Assembly: GCA_001939945.1 (NCBI GenBank)
Contig: MOEB01000005.1
Location: 62,001-126,000, forward strand
Length of the DNA: 64,000 nt
Origin: Aerophototrophica crusticola
GTDB lineage: Bacteria > Pseudomonadota > Alphaproteobacteria > Azospirillales > Azospirillaceae
Reading direction: 5' to 3'
Each line of letters opens with the position of its first letter. Positions within the stretch are counted from its first letter, which is position 1. A model generated the notes under the pieces. It saw only the letters and a list, made by a program, of their open reading frames with translations, did no database searches and was not told the origin of the DNA. Of this stretch, positions 52,702-62,511 are shown in pieces. The position numbers and the translations under genes were made by a program.

Positions 52702-53739
52702 CTACTCCACCATCCTGACCGTGGGCAGCCCGATCCCGGCCACCACCTTTTCCCGCAGCACGTCGCGGCGGAAGCGGTGCAGCTCCGCCGGGCGGCCGCC
52801 GGTGTTGGCGAGCGTGCCGGTGGGTTCCACCAGGCCGCCGGACAGGACCAGGCGGCGGAAGTTCTGCTTGTGCAGGCGCACGCCCGACAGGGCCTCCACC
52901 GTGCGCTGCAGCCGGAACAGGGTGAATTGCTGGGGCAGCAGGTCGAAGACCACGGGCCGGTACTTCAGCTTGCCCCGCAACCGGCCCAGGGCCACGGCCA
53001 GGATGCGGCGGTTGTCGTGGGCCATGGCGGTGCCCAGCGGCTGGTTGGTACCCAGGGCCTGGGCCCCGTTTGCCCATTTCGGGTCGGGCAGGCCATGGTG
53101 GGCACGCAAGGCGCGGTCCCGCAGCGCCTCCTCCACCAGCCCCGCCTCATACAGCAGCTCATAGCGTTCCAGGACCCGTTCATCGTCCCAGCGATCATCG
53201 TCCTGGGCGAAGGTGGTGCCGATCCGCTCGGCCCGCTTGGCCTTCAGGGACGGGTCGGAGGTGGCGGCGCACCAGGCCTCCAGCGCCGGCCGGATGGCGC
53301 GGCTGACCAGGGCGGGGCGGCCGTCGCGCCAGTCTTCCCAGGGGAAGTAGTCGTACCAGTCGTGCCATTCCGCCGCCCCGCTGCCGGACAGGGGCGCCTC
53401 CTGCACCAGGGCCACATAGCCGGTGCTGACCACGCGGGGGCCGCCCTCCATCTCCCGCGGGTCGCGCCAGCGGTCGCCGAAGGTATAGAGCTGCTCCACA
53501 TAGCGCAGGGGCAGGCCGGTCTGTTCCTGCACCCAGCGGCGCAGGCCCTGTTCCAGGGTGCGGTCCCGCTCCGCGTTGAACGGGCCGAAGGGCAGGGCGT
53601 CCAGCCCGTCCGTGTCGGGGTCCCGCTGTTCCGGCGTGGCAAGGTCGTGGGTCATGCGCCGGACGACCAGCACGCGCGGCACCTCGTCCGTCACCGCGAC
53701 GATGACGGCGGTCAGGCCCAGGACGGTCGAGTCGGCCAT
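52702..53739 (-). CDS. NUDIX-fold/winged-helix protein (NrtR-like, COG4111 type)
   Basis: 345 residues. The N-terminal Nudix fold is TVLGLTAVIVAVTDEVPRVLVV and GLRRWVQEQTGLPLRYVEQL. The usual box (G5xE7REUxEExGU) is degenerate: only one Glu remains in WVQEQTGL, so hydrolase activity is doubtful. A middle helical part and a C-terminal winged helix (FTLFRLQRTVEALSGVRLHK, RRLVLSGGLVEPTGT) follow. NrtR-type proteins repress NAD-related genes and sense ADP-ribose. It is divergent from the NAD-dependent glutamate dehydrogenase gene. Confidence 0.8.
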   Translation of the reverse strand: MADSTVLGLTAVIVAVTDEVPRVLVVRRMTHDLATPEQRDPDTDGLDALPFGPFNAERDRTLEQGLRRWVQEQTGLPLRYVEQLYTFGDRWRDPREMEGGPRVVSTGYVALVQEAPLSGSGAAEWHDWYDYFPWEDWRDGRPALVSRAIRPALEAWCAATSDPSLKAKRAERIGTTFAQDDDRWDDERVLERYELLYEAGLVEEALRDRALRAHHGLPDPKWANGAQALGTNQPLGTAMAHDNRRILAVALGRLRGKLKYRPVVFDLLPQQFTLFRLQRTVEALSGVRLHKQNFRRLVLSGGLVEPTGTLANTGGRPAELHRFRRDVLREKVVAGIGLPTVRMVE

Positions 53740-53855
53740 GGCGTCCCCTTCACCCCTCCGCGGCGCCCCGCATCAACGTCCCCCCGGCCGGCGCCGCGGC
53801 GGGACCTTCGCAACTCCTTCGGTTCCGGGGCTTGTACGGCAAAGAAACGACGCGC

Positions 53856-53913
53856 GCAAACCCCGCGGCGCAAAAGCCTTGCGTAATAATACACCCACCG
53901 AAGCGGGGTTTGC
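53856..53913. promoter_or_regulatory. Inverted repeat bracketing the glutamate dehydrogenase promoter region
   Basis: GCAAACCCCGC (53856-53866) and GCGGGGTTTGC (53903-53913) are perfect 11-base arms with a 36-base centre. The centre contains TTGCGTAATAATACACC, whose TAATAAT could be a -10. It lies about 100 bases before the glutamate dehydrogenase start. Confidence 0.6.
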
Positions 53914-54013
53914 CCAGCGCACGGAATCCTGCCATGTAAGCGGCCGATAAGATGTCCGCCACAGGGCACGGCTGCCCTGTTAAGGGTCGGGACCGGTATC
54001 GGGAGAGAATGCC

Positions 54014-57000
54014 ATGGTGCTGAAGCTCGAACAGCGCAAGGTCGAGCTGGTTGACCAGGTTGCCGCCAAGGTGCGCGACCGCCTGGCCCGGGAGAAGGCG
54101 AAGCTGGCCGAGGCCTTCGTCCGCCAGTTCTACGCCAACGTCCCCCCCGACGACATGCTGCGCACCGGCCCGGACGAGCTGTACGGCGCGGCCATCGCCG
54201 TCTGGCAGTTCGCCTGCCGCCGCCCCGGCGGGGAGCCGCTGGTCCGCGTCCTGAACCCGCGGGTGGACGCCGACGGCTGGCACGCCGCCCACACGGTGGT
54301 GGAGGTGGTGCATGACGACATGCCCTTCCTGGTGGACAGCGTCAGCGCCGAGCTGGGCCGCCACGGGCTGAACGTCCACCTGGTGATCCACCCGGTGATC
54401 CGCGCCCGCCGCGACGACAGCGGCAAGGTGGTGGAGCTGTTCGCCAACGGCGCGGCGCCGGCCGACGCCACGGCCGAATCCGTGATGCACATCGAGGTGG
54501 ACCAGCAGACCGACCCGGCCAAGCTGGAGGCGGTGCGCCAGGGCATCCTGGCCGTGCTGGCCGACGTGCGCGCCGCCGTGGCCGACTGGCGGGCCATGCG
54601 CGCCCGGGTGGCCGACACCATCAGCGGCACCAAATGCACCACACTGCCCATCCCGCAGGAGGAGATCCAGGAGAGCCTGGCCCTGCTGCGCTGGATGGAC
54701 GAGGACCACTTCATCTTCCTGGGCGTGCGCGAATACCGCTTCGGCCAGGCCGAGGGGGAGGAGACGCTGGACATCCAGCCCGGCCAGGGCCTGGGCATCC
54801 TGCGCGACGACCAGATCAACATCTTCGAGGGGCTGCGCAACTTCAGCCAGTTGCCGCTGGAGGTGAAGGCCTTCATCCGCCACCCCCGCTTCATGATGGT
54901 CACCAAGTCCCGGCGGGAGAGCACGGTCCACCGCCGCACGCCCCTGGACGCGGTGATGGTCAAGCTGTTCGACGAGCATGGCACGGAGGTGGGGGAGCGG
55001 CTGTTCGTCGGCCTGTTCACCAGCACCGCCTACAACCGCTCCGTCCGCGACATCCCCTACCTGCGCCAGAAGGTGGCCCGCACCATCGCCCGGGCCGGCT
55101 TCGACCCGCGCGGCCATGACGGCAAGGCCCTGACCCACATCCTGGAGACCTATCCCCGGGACGAGCTGTTCCAGGTGGGCGAGGATGAGCTGTTCGAAGC
55201 CGCCATGGGCGTGCTGCATTTGCAGGAGCGGCAGCGCGTCGCCCTGTTCCTGCGCAAGGACCCGTTCGGCCGCTTCGTCTCCGCCCTGGTCTATGTCCCC
55301 CGCGACCGCTACGACACCGAGCTGCGCCGCCGCATGCAGACGCTGATCGAGCGGGCGTTCCAGGGCACCTCCTCCCAGGTCCACGTGGCCCTGTCGGAAA
55401 GTGTCCTGGCCCGGGTGCACCTGATCGTGCAGACCACCCCCGGCCAGGTGCCGGACGTGGACGTGACCGACCTGGAGCTGCAACTGATCGAGACGGCGCG
55501 CGGCTGGCGCGACCGCTTCCAGCACGCCCTGGTGGAGCATTTCGGGGAGGCCAAGGGCCTGACCCTGGCCCGCCGCTATGGCGCCCTGCTGCCTGCCAGC
55601 TACCAGGAGGCCTATGGCGCCGACCACGCCGTGGTGGACATCGAGAAGGTGGAGCAGGCGGCGGCAAGCGGCGGCATGGCGCTCAACCTCTACCGCCCGG
55701 TGGATGCGGAGCCGCACGAGGTCTACCTGAAGATCTACCGCCAGGGCCCCGCCATCGCCCTGTCGCGGGTGCTGCCCATGCTGGAGGACCTCGGCCTCAA
55801 CATCATCGCCGAGCATGGGCCGTTCGAGCTGGAACTGCCAGACCTGTCCGCGCCGTTGACCATCCAGGACTTCCAGATGGAGACGGCCGGCGGCCGTCCC
55901 GTGGACATGGAGCAGGTGAAGGCCAACTTCGAGGAGGCCTTCGCCAAGGTCTGGGCCGGCGATGCCCAGTCCGACGGCTTCAACAAGCTGGTTCTGCTGG
56001 CGGGCATGAACTGGCGGGAGGCCATGCTTTTCCGCGCCTATGCCAAGTACCTGAAGCAGGCCCGCTTCGACTTCAGCCAGGAATACATCGAGGAGACGCT
56101 GGCGGCCCACGCCCCCATCGCCCGCCGGCTGCTGGCCCTGTTCCGGGCGAGCCACGACCCCAAGCTGCTGGCGTCCCTGGGTGGCCAGGAGGTGGACACC
56201 CGCCGCAAGGGGTTGATCGTGGAGATCGACCACGCCCTGGACGCGGTCACCAACATCGACGAGGACCGCATCCTGCGCCGGATGCTGAACATCATCCGGG
56301 CGACGCTGCGCACCAACTTCTTCCAGCCGGGCAAGGACGGCCAGCCCAAGGCCTATGTCAGCTTCAAGCTGGACAGCGGTTCCATCGAGGACCTGCCCCT
56401 GCCCCGCCCCTGGCGGGAGATCTGGGTCTACAGCCCGCGAGTGGAGGCCATCCATTTGCGCGGCGGCAAGGTGGCCCGCGGCGGCATCCGCTGGTCCGAC
56501 CGCAAGGAGGATTTCCGGACGGAGATCCTGGGCCTGATCAAGGCCCAGATGGTGAAGAACGCCGTGATCGTGCCGGTGGGCAGCAAGGGCGGCTTCGTCG
56601 TCAAGAACCTGCCCCCGGCCAGCGCCGGCCGGGAGGCCGTCATGGCCGAGGTGGTCGAGTGCTACAAGACCATGATGCGCGGCTTGCTGGACATCACCGA
56701 CAATCTGAAGGGCGGTGAGGTGATCCCGCCGGCAGACGTGGTCCGGCTGGACCAGGACGACCCCTACCTGGTGGTGGCGGCGGACAAGGGTACGGCCACC
56801 TTCAGCGACATCGCCAACTCCGTCAGCCGCGAATACGGCTTCTGGCTGGACGACGCCTTCGCGTCCGGCGGCTCCGCCGGCTACGACCACAAGAAGATGG
56901 GCATCACCGCCCGCGGCGGCTGGGAGGCGGTGAAGCGCCACTTCCGCGAGCTGGGCAAGGATATCCAGGCGGAGGACTTCACCGTCGTCGGCGTGGGCGA

Positions 57001-58864
57001 CATGTCGGGCGACGTGTTCGGCAACGGCATGCTGCTGTCCAAGCATATCCGCCTGGTGGCCGCCTTCGACCACCGCCACATCTTCGTGGACCCGAACCCG
57101 GACTCCGCGGTGAGTTGGGAGGAGCGCAAGCGCCTGTTCGACCTGCCGCGGTCGAGCTGGGCCGACTATGACCGGACCAAGATGTCCGCCGGCGGCGCCA
57201 TCTTCGAGCGCACGGCCAAGTCCCTGGCCCTGACGCCGGAGATCAAGTCCCTGCTGGGCCTCGCCAGCGACCGGGTCACCCCCGCCGACCTGATGAAGGC
57301 CATCCTGACGGCGAAGGTGGAGCTGCTCTGGCTGGGCGGCATCGGCACCTACGTCAAGGCGGCGGATGAGACCAACGCCGAGGTGGGCGACAAGGCCAAC
57401 GACGCCATCCGCATCAACGGCCGCGACCTGCGGGTCCAGGTGGTGGGCGAGGGCGCCAATTTGGGCCTGACCCAGCGCGGCCGGATCGAGGCGGCGCTGG
57501 CCGGCCTGCACCTGAACACCGACGCCATCGACAACTCCGCCGGGGTGGACACATCCGACCATGAGGTGAACATCAAGATCCTGCTGCGGGACGTGATGGA
57601 CCGGGGCCGCATGACCCGTGAGCAGCGCGACGAGCTGCTGGCGGAGATGACAGAGGAGGTCGGCGCCCTGGTGCTGGACGACAACTACAAGCAGACCCAG
57701 GCCCTGACGGTGACAGAGGCGCAGGCCCCCGACCTGCTGGAGGACCAGGCCCGCTTCATGCGCTTCATGGAGAAGGCCGGGAAGCTGAGCCGCGCCATCG
57801 AGTACCTGCCGGACGAAGACGAGCTGAAGGCCCGCGCCCAAGCCCGCCGCGGCCTGACCCGGCCGGAAACGGCGGTGCTGCTGGCCTATGCCAAGATCGA
57901 CCTCTATGACAAGCTGCTGGCCAGCCCCCTGCCGGACGACCCCTGGATGGCGGCGGACCTGACCCGCTATTTCCCCACGGCCTTGCAGGAGCGGTTCGGC
58001 AGCTTCATCCAGCAGCACCAGCTGCGGCGGGAGATCATCAGCACCGTGGTGACCAACGCCATGGTCAACCGCGTCGGCCCCACCTTCGTGTGGGAGATGG
58101 TGGAGCAGACCGGCCGGGACGAGGGCGACGTGGCCCGCGCCTACATCATCACCCGTGAGGCCTTCGGCCTGCGCCCCGTCTGGGCGGGGATCGAGGGGCT
58201 GGACACGAAGGTCCCCGCCGCCGTGCAGACGGCCATGATCCTGGAGACCACCCGGCTGATGCGCCGGGCCGTGCCCTGGGTGCTGGTCAACGGCCACTAC
58301 CCCCTGGACATCCAGGCGGAGGTGGCACGGCTGGCCCCGGCGGTGGAGGAGTTGGCGGGCAGCCTGGCCGACGTGCTGCCCACCGCGGCCCTCACCCACC
58401 TGGCGGAGGCCGCGGGCCGGCTGACCCAGGCGGGCGTGCCCAGCGACCTGGCCCGCCGCGTGGCCGCCCTGCCCGTCCTGGCCGCGGCCACGGACATCGC
58501 GTCCATCGCCGTGGAGTGCGGCAAGCCGGTGGCCGACGTGGCCGGGGCGTACTTCGGCATCGGGGAGCGGCTGGGCCTGGACTTCCTGCGGGACAAGGCG
58601 GCCAACGTGAAGGCCGACAACCACTGGCAGCGCCAAGCGGCCGGCGCCATCCTGGACGACCTCTATGGCCTCCAGGCCCGCCTCGCGGCCCGCGTCCTGG
58701 GCCACGCCGGCGGCGGCGACCCCATCGACGCCTTCACCAGCCAACGCCAGGGCCCCATGGAGCGCATCCAGTCCCTCCTCACCGAACTCCGCGCCGCCGC
58801 CACGGTGGACATCCCCATGCTGGCGGTGGCCGGGCGGCAGTTGCGGGGGTTGGTGGCGGGGTAA
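54014..58864 (+). CDS. NAD-specific glutamate dehydrogenase, large (1616-residue) type
   Basis: Oxidative deamination of glutamate to 2-oxoglutarate with NAD. The N-terminal third (LVRVLNPRVDADGWHAAHTV, VVHDDMPFLVDSVSAELGRH) holds ACT-like regulatory domains. The catalytic domain starts near residue 780: KVARGGIRWSDRKEDFRTE, LGLIKAQMVKNAVIVPVGSK, TARGGWEAVKRHFRELGKD, and the NAD site VGVGDMSGDVFGNGM near residue 990. The C-terminal 500 residues are helical. Size and order match the alphaproteobacterial/Pseudomonas L_180 family. A very long reading frame (1752 codons) on the opposite strand is an artefact of GC-rich codon use. Confidence 0.97.
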   Translation: MVLKLEQRKVELVDQVAAKVRDRLAREKAKLAEAFVRQFYANVPPDDMLRTGPDELYGAAIAVWQFACRRPGGEPLVRVLNPRVDADGWHAAHTVVEVVHDDMPFLVDSVSAELGRHGLNVHLVIHPVIRARRDDSGKVVELFANGAAPADATAESVMHIEVDQQTDPAKLEAVRQGILAVLADVRAAVADWRAMRARVADTISGTKCTTLPIPQEEIQESLALLRWMDEDHFIFLGVREYRFGQAEGEETLDIQPGQGLGILRDDQINIFEGLRNFSQLPLEVKAFIRHPRFMMVTKSRRESTVHRRTPLDAVMVKLFDEHGTEVGERLFVGLFTSTAYNRSVRDIPYLRQKVARTIARAGFDPRGHDGKALTHILETYPRDELFQVGEDELFEAAMGVLHLQERQRVALFLRKDPFGRFVSALVYVPRDRYDTELRRRMQTLIERAFQGTSSQVHVALSESVLARVHLIVQTTPGQVPDVDVTDLELQLIETARGWRDRFQHALVEHFGEAKGLTLARRYGALLPASYQEAYGADHAVVDIEKVEQAAASGGMALNLYRPVDAEPHEVYLKIYRQGPAIALSRVLPMLEDLGLNIIAEHGPFELELPDLSAPLTIQDFQMETAGGRPVDMEQVKANFEEAFAKVWAGDAQSDGFNKLVLLAGMNWREAMLFRAYAKYLKQARFDFSQEYIEETLAAHAPIARRLLALFRASHDPKLLASLGGQEVDTRRKGLIVEIDHALDAVTNIDEDRILRRMLNIIRATLRTNFFQPGKDGQPKAYVSFKLDSGSIEDLPLPRPWREIWVYSPRVEAIHLRGGKVARGGIRWSDRKEDFRTEILGLIKAQMVKNAVIVPVGSKGGFVVKNLPPASAGREAVMAEVVECYKTMMRGLLDITDNLKGGEVIPPADVVRLDQDDPYLVVAADKGTATFSDIANSVSREYGFWLDDAFASGGSAGYDHKKMGITARGGWEAVKRHFRELGKDIQAEDFTVVGVGDMSGDVFGNGMLLSKHIRLVAAFDHRHIFVDPNPDSAVSWEERKRLFDLPRSSWADYDRTKMSAGGAIFERTAKSLALTPEIKSLLGLASDRVTPADLMKAILTAKVELLWLGGIGTYVKAADETNAEVGDKANDAIRINGRDLRVQVVGEGANLGLTQRGRIEAALAGLHLNTDAIDNSAGVDTSDHEVNIKILLRDVMDRGRMTREQRDELLAEMTEEVGALVLDDNYKQTQALTVTEAQAPDLLEDQARFMRFMEKAGKLSRAIEYLPDEDELKARAQARRGLTRPETAVLLAYAKIDLYDKLLASPLPDDPWMAADLTRYFPTALQERFGSFIQQHQLRREIISTVVTNAMVNRVGPTFVWEMVEQTGRDEGDVARAYIITREAFGLRPVWAGIEGLDTKVPAAVQTAMILETTRLMRRAVPWVLVNGHYPLDIQAEVARLAPAVEELAGSLADVLPTAALTHLAEAAGRLTQAGVPSDLARRVAALPVLAAATDIASIAVECGKPVADVAGAYFGIGERLGLDFLRDKAANVKADNHWQRQAAGAILDDLYGLQARLAARVLGHAGGGDPIDAFTSQRQGPMERIQSLLTELRAAATVDIPMLAVAGRQLRGLVAG

Positions 58865-58954
58865 GGCTTGCGTGACGGTCGGGGGCGGGCTTCCGGGCCT
58901 GCCCCCGGCTTTGTTTGTGAACGAGACGGTCGGGCTTGGCCGGAGCGTCGGTGC

Positions 58955-59190
58955 CGGGAACACGGACGACACGGACCCGCTTCGCGGGACACGGACAATC
59001 TCGGACAAAGAGCAGGCGCTGGCACTTTTCCCTGCGGCGAAGCCGCAAGACAGAGCTTCTTCAAGAACCGCCCGCGCGACAGGCTGATCGTTTGATTGCG
59101 GCTACGCCGCCTTTGGGGCCGAGACGGACCCGCCAGCACCGTCCGTGCTTGTCCGTGTTCCCGCGGAGCGGGGTCCGTGTCGTCCGTGTC
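58955..59190. repeat. Long inverted repeat, family R3, copy 3
   Basis: The left arm begins GGGAACACGGACGACACGG (58956) and goes on CCCGCTTCGCGGGACACGG. The right arm GTCCGTGTTCCCGCGGAGC, then GGTCCGTGTCGTCCGTGTC, is its complement apart from a few mismatches over about 41 bases. The centre is about 150 bases and has its own hairpin (CTGCGGCGAAGCCGCAAG). It fills the 379-base gap between two convergent genes. Confidence 0.8.
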
Positions 59191-59243
59191 AAACGGCCCG
59201 ACGCCATCCCAGGCGCCACAGCCTCATCCCGGCAACACCCCTC

Positions 59244-60629
59244 TCACCGCATCCGGTTCCGCCACTCCTTGTACAGACGCTCGGCCTCGTCGGACCCGGC
59301 CAGGATCTCGATCACGCGCAGGCTGTTGAACATCTGCCGCTGGGCCTCGGGCGCCAGGCCGTCGCGGGTGCGGGGGCCGGTGCGGAGCAGGGTCTCCGTC
59401 TGGGCTTCCAGTTGCTTGCGCACGGCGTTGATCTTGGCCCCCACCTCCTTCTGGATGCCCAGATGGGGCGCCAGCTTGGAGGAGCGGCGCAGCGCCAGGG
59501 CCAGCTGCTCCGCCTTCTTCATGTTGCTGTCGTCGATGGGCAGGCTGCCGTCAGCGGTGAACAGGGTGCCCACCAGGGTGCGGTCCAGGTCGGCCACCAC
59601 ATTGCGCACGACGAAGCTGCCGATCTCCGCCCGGGCGCCCTGGACCTTCTGGCTCATCTCCTTGTCGCGCAGGGACATGACCGTGTCGTTGACGGAGTTC
59701 AGGCCTTCCGTCAGCCGCTCTGCCGTGGCCGCCAGGCTGTCCGGGTCGTTGTCCCCGCCCTCCGGCATGGCCCGCTCGAAGTCGGCGGTCTGGCGCAGCA
59801 GGTTGCCGACCACATAGCCCGACATCTCCTTGGTCAGGGCCTCCTTCTCCTGCGCGGCACCGCCCAGGCGCAAATCGGCCAGCAGCTTCAGCAGGTCACC
59901 CGGCCGCTTCATGCGGGAGGTCAGCACCAGCAGGGCCGGCGTGGTCTTGCGGGCGTCCTCCTGCCCCAGCCGGACCAGGGTCTGGCGGATCACGTCCACA
60001 TGGGATTCCGCCAACTGGCCGATGGGCTTTTCCGGCAGGGCGGCCTTCAGCGCCTCCAGCTCCGGCCCGATCTCGATGGCCTGGCGCAGCGTGTCGAGCT
60101 GGCGCAGCACGTCGTCGTCCCGGCCGAACAGGCCCACCTTCAGCTTCAGGTTGGCGTGGCAGTCCGCCACCAGGGCGGCCAGTGCCACCCCACCCTCCAC
60201 CCACAGGGCCTCACAGGCCTTGGCCTGGGCGGCGCGGTCGCGGGGGTCGGCCAGGGTCAGCCCGGCTTGCGCCGCCGCCACGGTGGCCGGGTTCAGCCGT
60301 TCCTTCAGCGCCTTCCAGCAGGGGCCCAGGCTGGTGCGGCAGACGCGGTTCAGCTTGCGGGAATAGCTGCCGGGGTCGTCCAGCAGGTCCTCCGCCGGGC
60401 GGAAGAACAGGCGGGACAGGGAGGGCCGGCGCGGCGGGCGCAACTCCACCAGCCGCGGGCGCAGCGTATCGAAGGCGGCGCGGATGTCCGGGTGGTCGCC
60501 CACCTGCTCCAGCAGGCTGTAGATCTTCAGGAACTTCGGGTCGGGCAGGCGGGTGGCGTCGGCGGCCAGGGCCGACCATTCCTCGCCGAGGCTCGACTTG
60601 CCGGTGCCGGGGGCGCTGCGGTCGTTCAT
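59244..60629 (-). CDS. Uncharacterised protein, 461 residues
   Basis: From ATG 60629 (MNDRSAPGTGKSSLGEEW). Predicted nearly all helical, without signal peptide or membrane segments: DPKFLKIYSLLEQVGDHPDI, LRQLDTLRQAIEIGPELEAL, GYVVGNLLRQTADFERAM and the C-terminal SLRVIEILAGSDEAERLYKE. It starts 11 bases after the stop of the gene before it, so the two are cotranscribed. I do not recognise a family for either. Confidence 0.85.
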   Translation of the reverse strand: MNDRSAPGTGKSSLGEEWSALAADATRLPDPKFLKIYSLLEQVGDHPDIRAAFDTLRPRLVELRPPRRPSLSRLFFRPAEDLLDDPGSYSRKLNRVCRTSLGPCWKALKERLNPATVAAAQAGLTLADPRDRAAQAKACEALWVEGGVALAALVADCHANLKLKVGLFGRDDDVLRQLDTLRQAIEIGPELEALKAALPEKPIGQLAESHVDVIRQTLVRLGQEDARKTTPALLVLTSRMKRPGDLLKLLADLRLGGAAQEKEALTKEMSGYVVGNLLRQTADFERAMPEGGDNDPDSLAATAERLTEGLNSVNDTVMSLRDKEMSQKVQGARAEIGSFVVRNVVADLDRTLVGTLFTADGSLPIDDSNMKKAEQLALALRRSSKLAPHLGIQKEVGAKINAVRKQLEAQTETLLRTGPRTRDGLAPEAQRQMFNSLRVIEILAGSDEAERLYKEWRNRMR

Positions 60630-60640
60630 GCCTGCCCCCC

Positions 60641-61792
60641 TCACGCCGCTACCGATTTCAGGGCTTCGATCCGCATCACCGCGTCCATGTCCAGGCTGCC
60701 GGTGCGCCAATCCTCGTTCACCCGCACCCAGCGGCGCTGCACCTTGGCGATGGCGTCCATGTCCAGGGCGTCGGAGGCCCAGGTCACCTCCTCCCGCGGC
60801 AGCACGGGCACCAGGCGGGAGATGTCGGTCATGGTGGCCTGCTGCGTTTCCTGCGGCTTGTCGGCCACCGATTCCCACAGGGTGACCAGGAAGTCCCAGC
60901 CGTCCAGCAGCCAGGAGACGCGGGACACCTGTTCCACGATGGCGCCGCGCAGCCTGGGCTCGTCATGCACGATCTGCTTCGGGTCGGCACAGGCCTTGTC
61001 CAGCAGGGTGATGCGCTGCTTCGCCAGGGTCAGGGTGTGCAGCCCCACCTGCGCCACATAGCGGCCCAGCAGGGCCACGTCGCTGGGGTCCAGGTCGGAC
61101 CAGCGCTCCACGGCCTGGCAGAACTTGGCCAGGCGGTTGTTCAAGGCCCGCAGGCGGCCGGGCTGGGGCGACTGGGGCAGGCCCACCGGGGCCACGGCGA
61201 TGCCCAGCGTCTCCACCCGGTTGGTCATCTCGTCCGCGGAGATGCCCACCTGCGCCGCCACCTTGCCCAGGGCGCGCCGGGCCAGGTTCTGCGACTGCTC
61301 CGCCGTCATGCCCGGGCGCATCAGGTCCTGCGCCCCGATGCCCACCAGCTTCAGCAGCTCCGTCACCAGCACGAACTGGGTCAGCACCAGGTAATGCTGG
61401 TCCTGCTCGATGGCCTTGGCGGCGGCATTGGCCGCGTCCGGCCCGCAGACGCCGCTGGCCTGCACCGTCAGGGAGGCCTGGCGCACCTGCTCCGGCGACT
61501 GCCCCTCCAGCGTGCCCAGTTCCTCCAGCAGCAGCCGGTCATGCAGGGTGATGGTCATGATGGAGGACAGGCTTTTCGTGGGCACCACATAGATACCCTT
61601 GCCGCCGGTGAAGTTGGGCAGCAGGAACTCGAACCGCTCGTTGCTGTCCAGCCGCAGCCGCGCTTGGCTCAGCAGCGGCGTGGTGAAGGGCACGGCGATC
61701 CCCCGCTCCGCGAAGGTGGCGGGCACGAACTCGTCGGCCTTGATGCCGATCGGCCTGCCCTGTGCCCCACCGCCCTGTTCATCACTCGACAT
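60641..61792 (-). CDS. Uncharacterised protein, 383 residues
   Basis: From ATG 61792 (MSSDEQGGGAQGRPIGIKAD). Mostly helical, cytoplasmic. Seen: RLDSNERFEFLLPNFTGGKG, SLSSIMTITLHDRLLLEELG, AKAIEQDQHYLVLTQFVLVT, and VSWLLDGWDFLVTLWESVAD. No active-site motif stands out. First gene of a pair with the gene at 59244, divergent from trxA. Base and codon use are host-like. Function unknown. Confidence 0.85.
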   Translation of the reverse strand: MSSDEQGGGAQGRPIGIKADEFVPATFAERGIAVPFTTPLLSQARLRLDSNERFEFLLPNFTGGKGIYVVPTKSLSSIMTITLHDRLLLEELGTLEGQSPEQVRQASLTVQASGVCGPDAANAAAKAIEQDQHYLVLTQFVLVTELLKLVGIGAQDLMRPGMTAEQSQNLARRALGKVAAQVGISADEMTNRVETLGIAVAPVGLPQSPQPGRLRALNNRLAKFCQAVERWSDLDPSDVALLGRYVAQVGLHTLTLAKQRITLLDKACADPKQIVHDEPRLRGAIVEQVSRVSWLLDGWDFLVTLWESVADKPQETQQATMTDISRLVPVLPREEVTWASDALDMDAIAKVQRRWVRVNEDWRTGSLDMDAVMRIEALKSVAA

Positions 61793-61914
61793 GCACGCCG
61801 CCTAAGCCGTCCGCCTTAGCCCGAAGGGGTGTAGTGTAGCGAAGTTCCGCCGCGACGGAACCGTACATCTGTGGGGCGGGTTTCCCGCAGGGCTGACGCG
61901 CGCCGGGCGCCGGC

Positions 61915-61944
61915 TTGACCCACGGGGGTGGCGGTGCCTACATT
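61915..61944 (+). promoter_or_regulatory. Promoter candidate for trxA
   Basis: TTGACC, an 18-base spacer, TACATT. A moderate sigma70 match about 58 bases before the trxA ATG. Confidence 0.5.
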
Positions 61945-62001
61945 CCCCCCGAGGCAGCCGCGCCATCGCGGTGAACAAGCTACTAGATTTGGGGGTTCCC
62001 A

Positions 62002-62328
62002 ATGGCTGGATCCACGACTTCTGTGACGGATGCGAGCTTCGAGGCCGATGTGCTGAAGGCCGAGGGCCCGGTCCTGGTGGACTTCTGGGCGGAGTGGTGC
62101 GGCCCCTGCAAGATGATCGCCCCCGCCCTGGATGAGATCGCGCAGGAACTGGGCGGCAAGCTGACCGTCGCCAAGGTCAACATCGACGAGAACCCGATGA
62201 CCCCGGGCAAGTACGGCGTCCGCGGCATCCCCACCCTGATGCTGTTCAAGGACGGCCAGGTCGCCGCCACCAAGATCGGCGCCCTGCCGAAGCAGGCGCT
62301 GAAGAGCTGGGTGAACGAGAACATCTGA
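62002..62328 (+). CDS. trxA: Thioredoxin
   Basis: 108 residues, the standard TrxA length. Active site [19 protein letters not shown], cis-Pro in [13 protein letters not shown]. Cytoplasmic disulfide reductant. It is monocistronic. A small AGCGTGT/ACACGCT hairpin (62416-62433) lies downstream. Confidence 0.97.
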   Translation: MAGSTTSVTDASFEADVLKAEGPVLVDFWAEWCGPCKMIAPALDEIAQELGGKLTVAKVNIDENPMTPGKYGVRGIPTLMLFKDGQVAATKIGALPKQALKSWVNENI

Positions 62329-62444
62329 CCCGCCCGCCCACCTATGGCGCCCCCTTCCAGGCGGAGGGGGCCGGGCCCTTGGCCGCAGGCCGTGGAAGCC
62401 GGTCCTGATCCCGAAGCGTGTTGACACACGCTCCGCCGGCACGA

Positions 62445-62490
62445 CCCGCACAAATGAGAAGGGGCCCGGTCGCCCGGGCCCCCTCCCTGC
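62445..62490 (-). terminator. Hairpin after the molybdopterin oxidoreductase gene
   Basis: On the minus strand GGGGCCCGGGCGACCGGGCCCC (62463-62484, here including the loop) is followed by TTCTCATTTGTG. A strong stem with only a weak U-tract, 28 bases after the stop. Confidence 0.6.
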
Positions 62491-62511
62491 TTCCCCGATA
62501 CCAACCAGCCG

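Noticed and set aside
53750-59008. Very long reading frame (1752 codons) on the minus strand
   Set aside because: It is antisense to the glutamate dehydrogenase gene, which has full family motifs. The antisense product is low-complexity His/Gln/Gly-rich, as usual for the shadow of GC-rich codons.
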